Positions 53,134 to 64,000 are shown, counted from the first letter of the stretch. The stretch: 64,000 bases of DNA from Aphidius gifuensis (GCF_014905175.1 NC_057792.1:13433321-13497320), one strand, 5' to 3'. A program made the numbers and translations. Notes: generated by a model not told the origin, from the sequence alone.

Positions 53134-56100
53134 ATGAGTGGAAGAAATAATAAAAGGGTAAGTCATTCATTTTTTATTTTATCAATTAATTTATTTTCTA
53201 TTCTATTGTTTTTCTGTTTCTATTTATTTATTGGTGTGGTTTTTTTTTTTATAATATTTTATCTTTTCTGAACATGTGCTTGAGAATTGCATCATCAAGC
53301 ACGTGTTCTAACCTTTCTTTTTTGTTTCTCTTATTAATTTTATATTTTTTATTGTATTTTCTTTTAATTTATTTTATTTTATTTATTCTTTTTATTTAAT
53401 AAATTTGCAGTCTTTTTATTATATTTTTTTCTTTTCTGAACACGTGTGCAATTTTTTTTACGCACGTAAATAGAAAATTGCATCACTCAAGCACGTGTTC
53501 TCTTTAATCTTTTTAGTTTTTCTTATTAAGTTAATAAATGTAAAATTTTTTTTTTAATGCATTTTATTTATTTGATAATAATGTTGTGTCTCATTAATTC
53601 TTTTATTATTATTTTTCCAATTCATTCATTATTTTATTATTTTAATTTTATTTCAATTTTTTTCTATTTTTACTTTTCAGGATGGAATCATTCAAGATCA
53701 TGACCTGGAAGATGACGGGAGGTATCATCAAAAAAAAAAAATTTAATCAATCAATTAATTAATTAAAAAATAAAATAATTTTGTCATTTTAATTTTTGCA
53801 TTTTTCTTTTTAGTAGAGTCATTTGATTTTTCTTTTTTATTTTATAGTAGAGTCATTTGATTTCCTTTTTTTCTTTTCAGTAGAGTCATTTAATTTTCCC
53901 TTTTTTCTTTCTAGTAGAGTCATTTGATTTCCTTTTTTTTCTTTTTAGTAGAGTCATTTAATTTCCTTTTTTTCTTTTTTACGTAGAGTCATTTGATTTC
54001 CTTTTTTCTTTTTAGTAGAGTCATTTAATATTTGCATTTTTCTTTTTAGTAGAGTCATTTGATTTCCTTTTTTTCTTTTTTTGGTAGAGTCATTTGATTT
54101 CCTTTTTTTCTTTTTTGGTAGAGTCATTTCATTATTTAATTTTTGCATTTTTCTTTTTAGTAGAGTCATTTGATTCCCTTTTTTTCTTTTTAGTAGAGTC
54201 ATTTGATTTCCTTTTTTATTTATAGTACACACAGAGAAGGATATGTTAACAGTTAACATATCCTGTTTAATGTTAACATATGCCATGTTAAAATGGGTGG
54301 TGGCTGATAAGTTTACATCAAAGATATATATATTAACATTAAACATACGTATCTTAATAGTTAATATGCGTATGTTAACTATTAAGATATCTGTAATTGA
54401 CACAATTTGAAGGTTAGGCTGATAGTTGAAGACATTTACGTATGTAAATATGAAAATTGAATGTAAAATCAAGAATGAATTTACAAAAAAACTAAATTTA
54501 AATAAATTTATGACAACACGAGTACATATTATATTATATTACAATTAGAATAGTATCACAATATAATGTCAAAAAAAAAACATTACAAGAAGTAGACTGG
54601 CGCATCAAAATATTTGGCCGCGTAAAGATACGTATATTAACTATAAACATACGTATGTTAACAGTTAAGATATCTATGTTTATTGTTAATATATATATCT
54701 TAACATTAAACTTTTGTATGTTTAATGTAAACATATTGGTATGTTAACTGTTAACTTATCCTTCTCTGAGTGTAGAGTCATTTATTTTCCTTTTTTTCTT
54801 TTCAGTAGAGTCATTTAATTTCCTTTTTTTCTTTTAGTAGAGTCATTTGATTTCCTTTTTTTCTTTTTAGTAGAGTCATTTAATTTCCTTTTTTTCTTTT
54901 TTACGTAGAGTCATTTGATTTCCTTTTTTCTTTTTAGTAGAGTCATTTAATTTTTGCATTTTTCTTTTTAGTAGAGTCATTTGATTCCCTTTTTTTCTTT
55001 TTTTGGTAGAGTCATTTGATTTCCTTTTTTTCTTTTTTGGTAGAGTCATTTCATTATTTAATTTTTGCATTTTTCTTTTTAGTAGAGTCATTTGATTCCC
55101 TTTTTTTCTTTTTAGTAGAGTCATTTGATTTCCTTTTTTTCTTTTTAGTAGAGTCATTTAATTTCCTTTTTTTCTTTTTTACGTAGAGTCATTTGATTTC
55201 CTTTTTTCTTTTTAGTAGAGTCATTTAATATTTGCATTTTTCTTTTTAGTAGAGTCATTTGATTCCCTTTTATTCTTTTTTTGGTAGAGTCATTCGATTT
55301 CTTTTTTTTCTTTTTTGGTAGTCATTTGATTTCCTTTTTTTCTTTTTGGTAGAGTCATTTCATTTCCTTTTTTTCTTTTTTTGGTAGAGTCATTCGATTT
55401 CTTTTTTTTCTTTTTTGGTAGTCATTTGATTTCCTTTTTTTCTTTTTGGTAGAGTCATTTCATTTCCTTTTTTTCTTTTTTTTTTTGGTAGAGTCATTTG
55501 ATTTCCTTTTTTCATTGCTCTTATACTTAGTACAAAGAGTCTTTTTTATGGTTACTAAATTTATACATATTGCTTTTATACTTAGAACAAAGAGTTTTTT
55601 TTTGACATTTTATGATATCTAAATTTTATACGTATTGCTTTTAAACTTAGTACAATGAGTTTTTTGATATTTTATGGTAACTAAATTTATATGTATTGCT
55701 CTTATACTTAGTACAAAGAGTTTTTTGACATTTTATGGTAACTAAATTTATACTTAGTACAAAGAGTTTTTTTTGGATATTTTATGGTAACTAAATTTAT
55801 ACGTATTGCTTTCATACTTAGTACAAAGAGTTTTTTTAAATATTTTATGGTAACTAAGTTTGTACGTATTGCTTTTATACTTAGTACAAAGAGTTTTTTT
55901 TTTTGATATTTCATGGTAACTAAATTTATACGTATTGCTTTTATACTTGGTTCAAAAAAATTTTTCTTTTATGATAAGTAGATTTATATGTATTGCTTTA
56001 ATATTTAGTACAAAAAAAAAAAAAATCTTTTTATTTCATAAACTTAGTACAAAAAGTAGAACATGCGGTAGTTTTTCAAAATTTCAATTTGCTTGTGTTA

Positions 56101-56573
56101 GTTTTTATATATTTTATTTCTCTTTGTTCATTTTTACAGGATGTTTCAATGGAAATATCTTTTAATGACTTGGTCAGTGATGATGATGTAATATATTGTA
56201 AGTATTTTTTAATTATTCTTCAATTTTTCAATATTTTTTTCAATTAAATATTTTAATTCATTGTTATTTATTTTTTTTTTTTTTTACAGTAACCAGAGAC
56301 ACACGGGATCAAGAATATGAAGATGATGAAGATGAAGATGATGTTGATGATGGTGATCAGGATGCTTTAATGGATATTCCTGTCATTGACTTGGTTGGTG
56401 ATGATGATGATGATGATGATGCAGACACCGTCATTTTGGAACTAGAGGAGCTGGTCGGAGGGTCGAGGATGCAGATTTCTACAATTGCTCCTATACGCCG
56501 AGTGAAAGGTCCAGAAGGGGACGAATTTGTCGTGACCCAATGTGGTCACAAGATTATTTGTTTTATTAAATAA
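53134..56573 (+). CDS. Small acidic protein with SUMO-interacting-like motif, multi-exon
   Basis: Exon 1 (53134-53157) encodes MSGRNNKR and ends at GTAAGT. A possible exon 53681-53721 (after TTTTCAG) encodes DGIIQDHDLEDDG but ends in phase 2 and does not fit the next exon, so it may be alternative or spurious. Exon 56140-56197 encodes DVSMEISFNDLVSDDDVIY and joins exon 1 in phase; exon 56290-56573 joins in phase and encodes LTRDTRDQ, two Asp/Glu tracts, IPVIDLVGDDDDDDD, and a C-terminal APIRRVKGPEGDEFVVTQCGHKI. The VIDL core followed by acidic residues matches a SUMO-interacting motif (as in PIAS-type proteins); function is otherwise unknown. AATAAATAAATAAATAA directly after the stop can serve polyadenylation. 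The 2.4-kb intron is almost wholly tandem repeats. Confidence 0.55.
53812..55510. repeat. ~35-bp minisatellite of splice-acceptor-like units
   Basis: The unit TAGAGTCATTTGATTTCC followed by a T/C run and TTTTAG recurs some 35-45 times, interrupted by the MITE at 54228-54772. Sub-patterns of several units are themselves duplicated (53985-54230 versus 54895-55130). Each unit ends in a polypyrimidine tract and AG, and the array lies in a sense-strand intron. Lys/Met/Thr-rich open frames on the minus strand are by-products. Confidence 0.75.
54228..54772. mobile_element. MITE with CACACAGAGAAGGATA ends, TA flanked
   Basis: The left end CACACAGAGAAGGATATG and the right end (inverse CACTCAGAGAAGGATAAG) match in 15 of 18 positions, with TA on both flanks. 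The interior is rich in GTTAAC, TATGTTAAC and GTTAACATA words in both orientations. Inserted in the minisatellite. Confidence 0.7.
55511..56050. repeat. ~65-bp tandem repeat in the same intron
   Basis: The unit ATTGCTTTTATACTTAGTACAAAGAG followed by a T run and TTTATGGTAACTAAATTTATACGT recurs about eight times. It also contains CTTAG after a pyrimidine-rich tract. No coding potential. Confidence 0.65.
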
Positions 56574-56785
56574 TGATTAAATAAATAAATAAATAATTTC
56601 AAATTTTATTCAAGTATGTTGTTTTTTTTTAATTAATCCCATGGTTTCTTATTTTTTCATATGAAATATTTTCCTGTTTCTGAATTTTTTTTTTTTTTTT
56701 TGTGAGTGTTGATAGAAGTTATTGAAAATGTCGCTAGTTGTATATGAAAAAAGGTGTCGCTAGTGTTCAACAAAAAAAGTAGGGA
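56574..56785. other. Spacer between acidic-protein gene and polymerase promoter
   Basis: Contains a poly-T run and two GTCGCTAGT words 38 bp apart (56730 and 56756). No gene. Confidence 0.3.
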
Positions 56786-57651
56786 TAAAGCTATATAAAT
56801 GATGGCACATCCAACTCATTCTTCTAACAAATTCACTGTGGTCTGCTGTCAAAACGATATATAGTTATATAAAAATATCAGGTGAGTCTCAACCACAATT
56901 TATTGATCAATGAGTATTTCAATAATCCTAAGATATTTTATAAAATTTCTTAATAAACTATCCTTAGATTTTCACTAGCTATCATTCTACAACGATATCT
57001 TTTGAACTAGGTTGTTATTTTTCAATATAAAAAATAACCTCAAAATTTTTTTGTTGTAATCCATCATTATCTTGTCAATTTCTGAATATTTTCCAAATGT
57101 TTCAAGTCGATTATTCTTAGATTTTCACTAGCTATCATTTTACATGAATATTTTTCTATAAATTAATAACCTCAAAATCTTTTTATAATCCATCATTATC
57201 TTTGCAATTTTGAATATTTTTTAAAATTTTTTTAAGTTAATTGTCTATAGATTTTTACATGCAATCATTCTACATTAATATTTTTCGTTTTTTAAGGTTA
57301 ACCAAACGAATATTATTGTGGTCTGCTGTCAAAACGATATATCTAGTTATATAAAAAATATCAGGTGAGTCTTAACCACAATTTAATAATCAATGAGTAT
57401 TTGAATAATCCTAAGATATTTTATAAAATTTCTTAATAAACTATCCTTAGATTTTCACTAGCTCTCATTTTACATGAATATTTTTCTATAAAAAAGTAAC
57501 CTTAAAATCTTTTCATAATCCATCATTATCTTTGCAATTTTTACATATTTTTTGAAATTTTTTAAGTCAATTATCAATAGTTGTTTACTTGCAATCATTC
57601 TACATTAATATTTTTTTGATTTTTAGGTTAATCAACAAATATTAAAATAAA
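56786..57651 (+). promoter_or_regulatory. Promoter and duplicated 5' UTR exon of the second polymerase gene
   Basis: TATATAAAT at 56792 is followed about 24 bp later by CTCATTC, an arthropod-initiator-like start. The sequence GTGGTCTGCTGTCAAAACGATATA, ending at CAG|GTGAGT, occurs twice (56842-56881 and 57324-57364), each followed by about 230 bp of near-identical intron. A single acceptor TTTTTAG (57626) precedes the ATG at 57652. A ~480-bp tandem duplication has thus created two first-exon ends; only the upstream one has the TATA box. Confidence 0.55.
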
Positions 57652-58646
57652 ATGGATTTAAACGCACAATGCAAACAACTTCGAGAGAATTATCGAAAAA
57701 TAGTTGAACGTTTACACCAAGTTCCAGATCACTATGAAATCAATTCTACAATTGTTTCATTACGCAGAGATATTTCAAATTATAATAAATCATGTGCAAG
57801 TCTGTCAGGTGCTCATAAAAAATGCACTCAGGCAACAGTGGGAATACTAACAACATTTTTATTCAGATTACAAAGTTTGCAAGTACGAGGTGCAGGTGCA
57901 TCTTCAACAGTTGATGTATCAAACGATACTACTGAAAATTACATTGAATGGCAAGATTTAGAAAATGTATTCAGAAACAGGATGAAGACTAGCATTATAA
58001 TTAATTTAAAACATAAGAATGTAAAAGACTTTCTTTCTGATGCTAAAGAAATGTTAATTAGTCAGATAGCTCTTATTTTACAAGATAAAAATGCACTCAA
58101 AGTCAATACTGTATTAGCTCTGAATTATGAAATTGAAAAACCAGCTGATAATAGTGTGGAAGTTGAAACAAAATATTTCAGTGAAGGTAGTTTTGAGGTT
58201 TTACAATCATCAGATCTCAGTCAATTATTTCAAGAAAATTTTAAACATTTTATAGAAGATGTTGAGGAAGCTGAATTAAATGGATCTGGTTGGAAACTGC
58301 ATGAAATCCTCCATCTTGAAATCCAAATAAATGAATACATACCACTGCAAGGTGGTAATTCATCTTTCGTTGAAATGCCATCATGGATAATTAAAACTCA
58401 TTCAGTTGTAAATGTTAAAAATTCAGACAATTCATGTTTTATTTGGTCAGTTTTAGCATGTTTATACAAGGTGTCTAACCATGCTGACCGGGTGAGTCAA
58501 TATAAAAAACATATTGATGAGTTAAATTGTAGCGAAATCACTTTCCCCATAACATGGGAAAAAATCAAAATTTTTGAAAAAAAAAATAAGTTGAAAATTA
58601 ATATTTATGGAATAGAGAATGATGATGATGATGATGATAATGAAAG

Positions 58647-58682
<36 letters not shown>

Positions 58683-60502
58683 GGAAAAAAAAAATAAAAA
58701 ACGTAGAAAAGAAAGGATTGTTCCATATTGTATTAGCAAGAATGAATCTAATTTGAATACAATTCATCTTATAATGATCAAAAGAGATGAAGAAGCAAAA
58801 AATGATGATGATGATGATGATGATGATAATGATGATGATGATGAGTTAGATTCGCAAAAAAATTTATCACAATATCATTTCGCTTGGATTAAAAATTTAT
58901 CGAGATTAGTAAGTGCGCAAATTTCTAAACATAATAAAAAGAAAATAATTTGTGATCGATGCTTATGTCATTTTCAATCACAAAAATCTTGTGATAATCA
59001 TGAAAAATTATGTAGTGAAAAATGTAAAAGTGCAATGAGATTACCAACTGCTAAAAATGATATTTTAAAATTTTTAAGCTATAAACATCAATTAACAGTA
59101 CCATTTATAATTTATGGTGATTTAGAATGTTTATTGGAAAAAGTGCAGAGTGAAGAACTTGAAAAAAATCAAATTTATCAAAAACATGTTCCAAGTAGTG
59201 CAGCATATTATTTAAAGTGTAGTTATGATGACTCACTCAATTGAATGGTTCATTACAGAGCTTGAACAAATTGCTCATCAAGTCAATAAAATAATAGATG
59301 ATATTAAACCAATGTCTCTCACACGAGATGAAGAATTACAATTTTTAAATGCTAAAAAATGTCATATTTGTGATAAAAATTTCACGAAAAATGACGTAAG
59401 AGTAAGAGATCATTCTCATTGGACCTCAGAATACCGAGGTGCCGCCCATCAAATATGCAATATTAATTATCAAGAATCATGTATTATCCCAGTAGTATTT
59501 CATAACCTCACAGGCTATGATGCACATTTTATCATCAAAAAATTAAAAAACCAGTTTGCAGGTAAAATTGATATACTTGGAATCAATAAAGAAAGATATA
59601 TTTCATTTACAAAACGTGTTAAGGGTACAAGAGTAAGATTGAGATTTATCGATTCATACAGATTTATGGCAAGTTCCATTGATTCATTATCGAATAATCT
59701 AGATGATGATAAAAAATTAATAACAAAAAGTCTCTGTAAAAATGATGATGAATTCAATTTAATTACAAAGAAGGGAGTCTTTCCATATGATTATCTTGAC
59801 AAATGGGAAAAATTTGATGATACAACACTTCCATCGAAAGATCAATTTTATTCAGAATTGAATGAAGAAAATATTTCAGATGAAGCATATGCACATGCTC
59901 TGAATGTTTGGCAAAAGTTCAATATAAAAACACTTGGGGAATATTCTGATTTATATTTACAAACTGATGTTGCCCTTTAAGCTGATGTTTTTGAAAGCTT
60001 CAGAGCTGATTGTTTAAATACATATAAGTTAGATCCAGAACATTATTATACACTACCTGGACTTAGTTTTAATGCAATGTTGAGATATACTCAGATTGAA
60101 CTAGAATTGTTGACAGATCCTGAAATGATGTTATTTATTGAGCAAGGTATAAGAGGTGGTTTATCACAAGTCTCAAATCGATATGGAAAAGCAAATAATC
60201 GATATATGGGCAGTGAATATAATCCTGAGGAAGAAGAGTCATTTTTAATGTACTTTGATTTAAATAATATGTATGGAGCAGCAATGAGAGAATATCTTCC
60301 AACTTGTAAATTTGAATGGATTAATAATTTTGATATTTCAATATTAAATTCGACTGCTGATAACTCGAAATATGGATACATTCTTGAAGTTGATTTAGAT
60401 TATCCTGCAAGTTTGCATCATCATCATAAAGATTTTCCGTTAGCACCAGTACGTGAAAAACCACCTCTAGAAACCAGTAAAACTCCGAAATTACAGGAGT
60501 AA
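57652..60502 (+). pseudogene. Second DNA polymerase B (protein-primed type), truncated
   Basis: ATG 57652 starts a long polymerase distinct from the one at 1-4053. Residues 1-75 form a coiled coil; residues 255-320 hold NSDNSCFIWSVLA and a downstream NHADR, resembling a papain-like cysteine-peptidase core (inference). Asp-rich tracts lie at about 323-345 and 384-400, then a finger CDRCLCHF..H. Exo I is IYGDLEC (about residue 490). At 59225-59244 a short deletion plus frameshift joins two frames. The second frame has an endonuclease VII-like CHICDKNF, RVRDHSHW, RGAAHQICN, Exo II HNLTGYDAHF, VKGTRVRL, and Exo III YLQTDVAL, where TAA (59978) replaces Leu. It continues to motif A MYFDLNNMYG and stops at 60502. 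Motifs B and C are absent, so it cannot be active. Confidence 0.75.
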
Positions 60503-60884
60503 TTACAGGAGGAATTACAACATTCTCATTATATTTTTAAAAAAAAGAGTAATTTGTGCATAACCTCCTTAACCACACGGAGAGAATTTTCCCTTTATAA
60601 TTAAGTGAAGAAAACTTGAATGATTTCGGGAATATCACGATCGAGTGGAGCCTATCGACATTCCCTTTATATTTACGTGTGGATCACGTGAATTTTACGG
60701 GAGTCTCCTTTGAAACATCAACAGACAGTGAGATAAAATAAAAATTTATTCTTACGGGAATTTCACCGGAAATTTAAAGTGCAATCACAGAAAACTTTCA
60801 TGAATGCCCACATAATATATATTTTTTTTGAATATATAAAAAAAAAAATGAGTCGTATTTAACGTGCTACACTTCTTTTTTCAA

Positions 60885-61160
60885 GAAGAAGTTTTTAACA
60901 CGGTGTGCCTTACGTCTTGCTTTCTGTACTTCCAACCGTCAACTCCTTACAACTCATTTGCGACAGTCATGGATGTCGACTTTTGTAATGCGTTCAAACT
61001 GTACCCGATTTCTATTATAGCCCAGGGAAACCATGAAAAACCTGGGCAGTACAGCCGGCTTGCGCCTACCACTCGATACATGGCGTCGGTGGTCGGGTTC
61101 GAACGCGTGACCTCCTGTCACAAAGCTCGAACCTTAACCGCAGTGCCATATCGTTGGCTT
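60885..61160 (-). repeat. tRNA-headed SINE-like repeat inside the TIR element
   Basis: On the minus strand, ATGGCACTGCGGTTAAGG (A-box-like) is followed by GCGTTCGAACCCGACC (B-box), then a GC-richer body with CCAGGTTTTTCATGG and a T-rich end near 60885. The plus-strand open frame 60864-61268 across it is not a gene. Confidence 0.5.
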
Positions 61161-61284
61161 TTTTTTTTGAGTATAATACTCGGCCAAGACTTCCAAAAAT
61201 ATAATAATTTTATAAAAAAAAAAATTTTTTTTAATTGTTTGAAGAATTTAATTTTTTTATTTATATAATTGATAATTTATTTGA

Positions 61285-61535
61285 CTGAAAAAACACTATA
61301 AACTACACTATAAATAATTGATATCACCAGGACTTGAACACGGTATCTTTTAGTTGTAATTTCCAGAGCCTCACTTACTTAACCATAGCAGCACCAATTA
61401 GAGATAAGAAAAATTTGTTCTACTTGAATTTACATTATAATCATGGCAATCCAAGAATCAACCGACACCTGGCCGACATATAAATTTTATTTGTTTCATT
61501 AACCCCGGAATATATTTTAATAATTTATAAAAAAA
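61285..61535 (-). repeat. Second copy of the 14-kb SINE-like repeat
   Basis: Shares with 14020-14215 the strings TATCACCAGGACTTGAACACGG-type B-box region, CTTAACCATAGCAGCA and ATAATCATGGCAATCCAAGAAT. Same orientation. The interior differs by point changes and an inserted CTGGCCGACA. Confidence 0.55.
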
Positions 61536-62039
61536 AATACATACATAAATAACTAATACTATTATTTTTATAATTGCAGGAGAATTCACGGAATTTTTAC
61601 ATGTAATTCCCGTAATTTTTTGAGGACATCCATACGATAAATATTTACGGCAGAGTCACTCAAAAAATTACGGAAATATCACGTAAAAACTCAGGTAAAT
61701 CTCCCGCGAATATAAAAAAATGTTGTTTTTTTTTAATTTTGAAGGTCATGCATGTATCGATAAGAACAATTCAGAGAATTCCTTAATAAAGTTCGTTCTT
61801 TTGCATTAAAAATTCGGTAATAACGATAATAAGTTCAGTTTTTTTCCGGAATAATTCAGGGAAATTACCGTATTTATAAAAAACCGAATATTTTACTTCA
61901 ATGTCATCAAAAATATTCATGAAATCACAAGAATATTTAAGGAAACTCCCGTAAAAATTTTGTGAACGTTGTTACGTCTGACCATTTCTGAAAATTCCCT
62001 TAAATATAAAGGGAAAATTCTCTCCGTGCAGGCATGCAT

Positions 62040-62220
62040 ACAAAAACATATATTTCTACTGTAGTAGTGTTACAGAATTTTTTCTCTTTAATAAAAAAGG
62101 GCCACTATAATCAACATCCACAATTTTCGAGACATTTCTTGCGTTTACTCTATCTTCGGGTAAGTCAGAAATTTTGAGTTTTTCTGCTTGAGCGACGAAG
62201 TGAAAACAAGTCATGCATGA
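62040..62220. other. Non-coding flank
   Basis: AT-rich sequence between the TIR element and the palindromic repeats. GTCATGCATGAC at 62209-62220 is a perfect 12-bp palindrome. No gene; no continuation of the polymerase is recognised. Confidence 0.3.
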
Positions 62221-62221
62221 C

Positions 62222-63430
62222 TAAGTAAAAGAATTTAGAATAGTCATATTCTTATGTATATTTTAATAGATATCTATTATAAGAATTCTGGCTTCGAGGT
62301 AAAGTACTTGCTTCACACCCAGAAGGACCCGGGTTCAAATCTCGACGAAAGAATTATTTTTTGTTTTTTATTTCATTAAAATTTGAATTAATTTTTCAAA
62401 AAAATCAACTCACGGGGCGGGGGGGGGGGGATAAAAATTCGAAAATTTTTATCAAATTTTTATATAATTTCTATAAAATTTTTCCATAAAAATTTTATAA
62501 AAATTTTAATGAAAACTTCTTAACAAGTTTGCCCAAATTTTATTCGATATAAGAATTTTATTCGTGGAAGAAGAAGTTTTTAAAAAAATTTTTATAAAAT
62601 TTTTATGAAAAATTTTATAAAAATTATATAAAAATTTTCGAATTTTCATCCCCCCCCCCTCCCCGTGAGTTGATTTTTTTAACAAATTAATTCAAATTTT
62701 AATAAAATAAAAAACAAAACATAAATCTTTCGTCGGGATTTGAACCCGGGTCTTTCTGGGTGTGAAGCTAATACTCTGATATCTATCAAAATATACATAA
62801 GAATATGACTATTCTAAATTCTTTTAATTTGCTGGTGAATCAGAATTCTATGATTAACTCTCATTCAAATATAAAAAATTTTAAATTTATGAACTCTTTG
62901 TTCATATTTGTATGAGAAAAAAAGATAAAAACGGGAATAAAACAGCAAAATGACTAATCTTAATTCTTTTACTTTGCTGTTTTATTCCCGTTTTTATCTT
63001 TTTTTCTCATACAAATATGAACAAAGAGTTCATAAATTTAAAATTTTTTATATTTGAATGAGAGTTAATCATAGAATTCTGATTCACCAGCAAATTAAAA
63101 GAATTTAGAATAGTCATATTCTTATGTATATTTTAATAGATATCTATCACAAGAATTCTGGCTTCGAGGTAAAGTACTTGCTTCACACCCAGAAAGACCT
63201 GGGTTCAAATCCCGACGAAAGAATTATTTTTTGTTTTTTATTTCATTAAAATTTGAATCAATTTCTCGAATAAATCAACTCACGGGAAGGGGGGGGGGCG
63301 GTAACAATTCGGAAATTTTTATAGAATTTCTATAAAATTTTTCCATAAAAATTTTATAAAAATTTTATAAATACTTCTTAACAAGTTTGCCCAAATTTTA
63401 TAAAAATTTTTCAAAATATTTCCGTGGGGG
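62222..63430. repeat. Three alternating copies of a tRNA-headed repeat forming nested palindromes
   Basis: Copy 1 (62225-62550, plus), copy 2 (62560-62900, minus) and copy 3 (63095-63430, plus) each contain a tRNA-like head with TTCTGGCTTCGAGGTAAAG (A-box-like) and GGGTTCAAATC (B-box), a GATTTATTT/TTTGTTTTTTATTTCATT stretch, a G or C run at 62418, 62651 and 63290, and AT-rich TATAAAATTTT repeats. Copies meet at palindrome centres near 62555 and 62965. Around the second centre the arms, with TTTGCTGTTTTATTCCCG, are near perfect for several hundred bases. Confidence 0.7.
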
Positions 63431-64000
63431 TTTATTATCTTTTGTTTAATAACTTTTCTCACTAATCCTTCAGTGATCATATATATTTTGTTCAACTTGA
63501 ATATTTAATAATTTATCATATGTTCATAATTTTCCTTTTCGTTTTCTACATTTTATTGATAACGGTACCTTAATCAATCCATGATCTTTATTGCCAGCTT
63601 CTCCAATAAAAAAATACATTTTATTTTGTCACTCTCATCACATATATCCATCGTAAATTTTTTACCAGTTCCTCGTTCGTTTTTCCATTCCTTTATTTCA
63701 CTTTTATTTATAATTCGTGCTCGAATTGTATCACTGTATTGAATTTTTAATTTAAATTTTTATGTAAATTATATTCATTTCTAATTTCTGACTTACCATA
63801 TTGTGTCTAATTTTAAATCTGTTTTTTTTTTTATTTTCTTTTTCATCAATGTATTTTTTGTTGTGTTTTTATCACTCAGTTTTATTTTTTTTTCTCCATT
63901 TTTGGATTGTTCCCTTTTTGTTTTCTTTTACCTATTTCGATTTCATTGGCTTATGATTTCGAAAATTTCGTTGTATCTGTTCTTAAGGGAGTACTTTTAC
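63431..64000. other. T-rich non-coding end of the window
   Basis: No ORF, RNA gene, repeat or signal is seen in this stretch. Confidence 0.4.

Larger units (their letters stand above)
60576..62028. mobile_element. 1.45-kb TIR element with CACGGAGAGAATTTTCCC ends
   Basis: The left end CACGGAGAGAATTTTCCC is inverse to the right end GGGAAAATTCTCTCCGTG, with CTTTATA/TATAAAG extending the match to about 24 bp. CA flanks both sides, so the target duplication is CA or absent. The interior contains many short words around ATTTACGG/CCGTAAAT and two tRNA-headed repeats, but no transposase. The end matches the CAC..AGAG pattern of the 20655 and 54228 elements. It lies just after the polymerase truncation point. 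Confidence 0.7.

Noticed and set aside
53954..55157. Lys/Met/Thr-rich minus-strand frames (KKGNQMTLLKRK repeats)
   Set aside because: They are translations of the intronic minisatellite; no start context or independent support.
57652..60502. Bracovirus or polydnavirus segment
   Set aside because: No nudiviral structural gene, excision motif or virulence gene family is visible; the polymerase type fits mobile elements instead.
60864..61268. 134-residue plus-strand frame
   Set aside because: It crosses a tRNA-headed SINE in antisense and the interior of a TIR element; no domain or codon pattern.

Overview
The window reads as nuclear DNA of an AT-rich insect. It has short GT..AG introns, long poly-A and poly-T runs, satellite arrays, and many transposable elements in several states of decay. 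The element types (protein-primed B-family DNA polymerases, errantivirus-like LTR elements with envelope genes, LINEs, many MITEs) fit a hymenopteran such as a parasitoid wasp. That placement is inference; no single-copy marker gene fixes the species. Nothing suggests a bacterial or organellar genome.

Layout. 1-6.7 kb: a decayed Polinton-type DNA polymerase B (minus) stands head to head with an intron-containing OB-fold/RPA-like gene (plus). 6.8-10.4 kb: two tandem-repeat arrays, with a 1.37-kb mobile element inserted in the first. 11.0-13.3 kb: an N-terminal piece of a chuvirus-type glycoprotein gene, then two exons of a THAP zinc-finger gene. 14-19.3 kb: a ~310-bp satellite bounded by inverted repeats and broken by a TTAA-flanked, piggyBac-like element. 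19.7-23.1 kb (minus): a frameshifted conserved gene, an unrecognised ORF clipped by a MITE, a tRNA-like sequence and a relic of an F-type envelope gene. 24.1-26.4 kb (minus): a six-exon BEN-domain gene.

27.7-39.5 kb (minus) holds the most interesting unit: an LTR retroelement of Ty3/gypsy type with gag, pol, a chuvirus-type env and an extra downstream ORF ending in a dsRNA-binding-like domain. Only the 3' LTR is recognisable. Pol carries three AT-hook motifs between RNase H and integrase. Gag is frameshifted, and the integrase has a stop beside a changed catalytic position, so this copy looks dead.

41.2-45.6 kb: a two-ORF LINE (plus). 45.6-48.2 kb: an intact 860-residue zinc-finger/transposase-like ORF. 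49.9-52.7 kb: a 288-bp satellite invaded by a second, inverted copy of the 8.4-kb element. 53.1-56.6 kb: a small acidic-protein gene whose intron is filled with a minisatellite of splice-acceptor-like units. 56.8-60.5 kb: a second, different DNA polymerase B gene with a duplicated promoter-distal first exon, truncated before its last catalytic motifs. 60.6-63.4 kb: a 1.45-kb TIR element and nested palindromes of tRNA-headed repeats.

The genes do not form one pathway. The region looks like a graveyard for elements, with a few possible host genes (RPA-like, THAP, BEN, acidic SIM protein). Several otherwise convincing reading frames are broken by single-base changes in A runs, so some breaks may be sequencing errors rather than real mutations.
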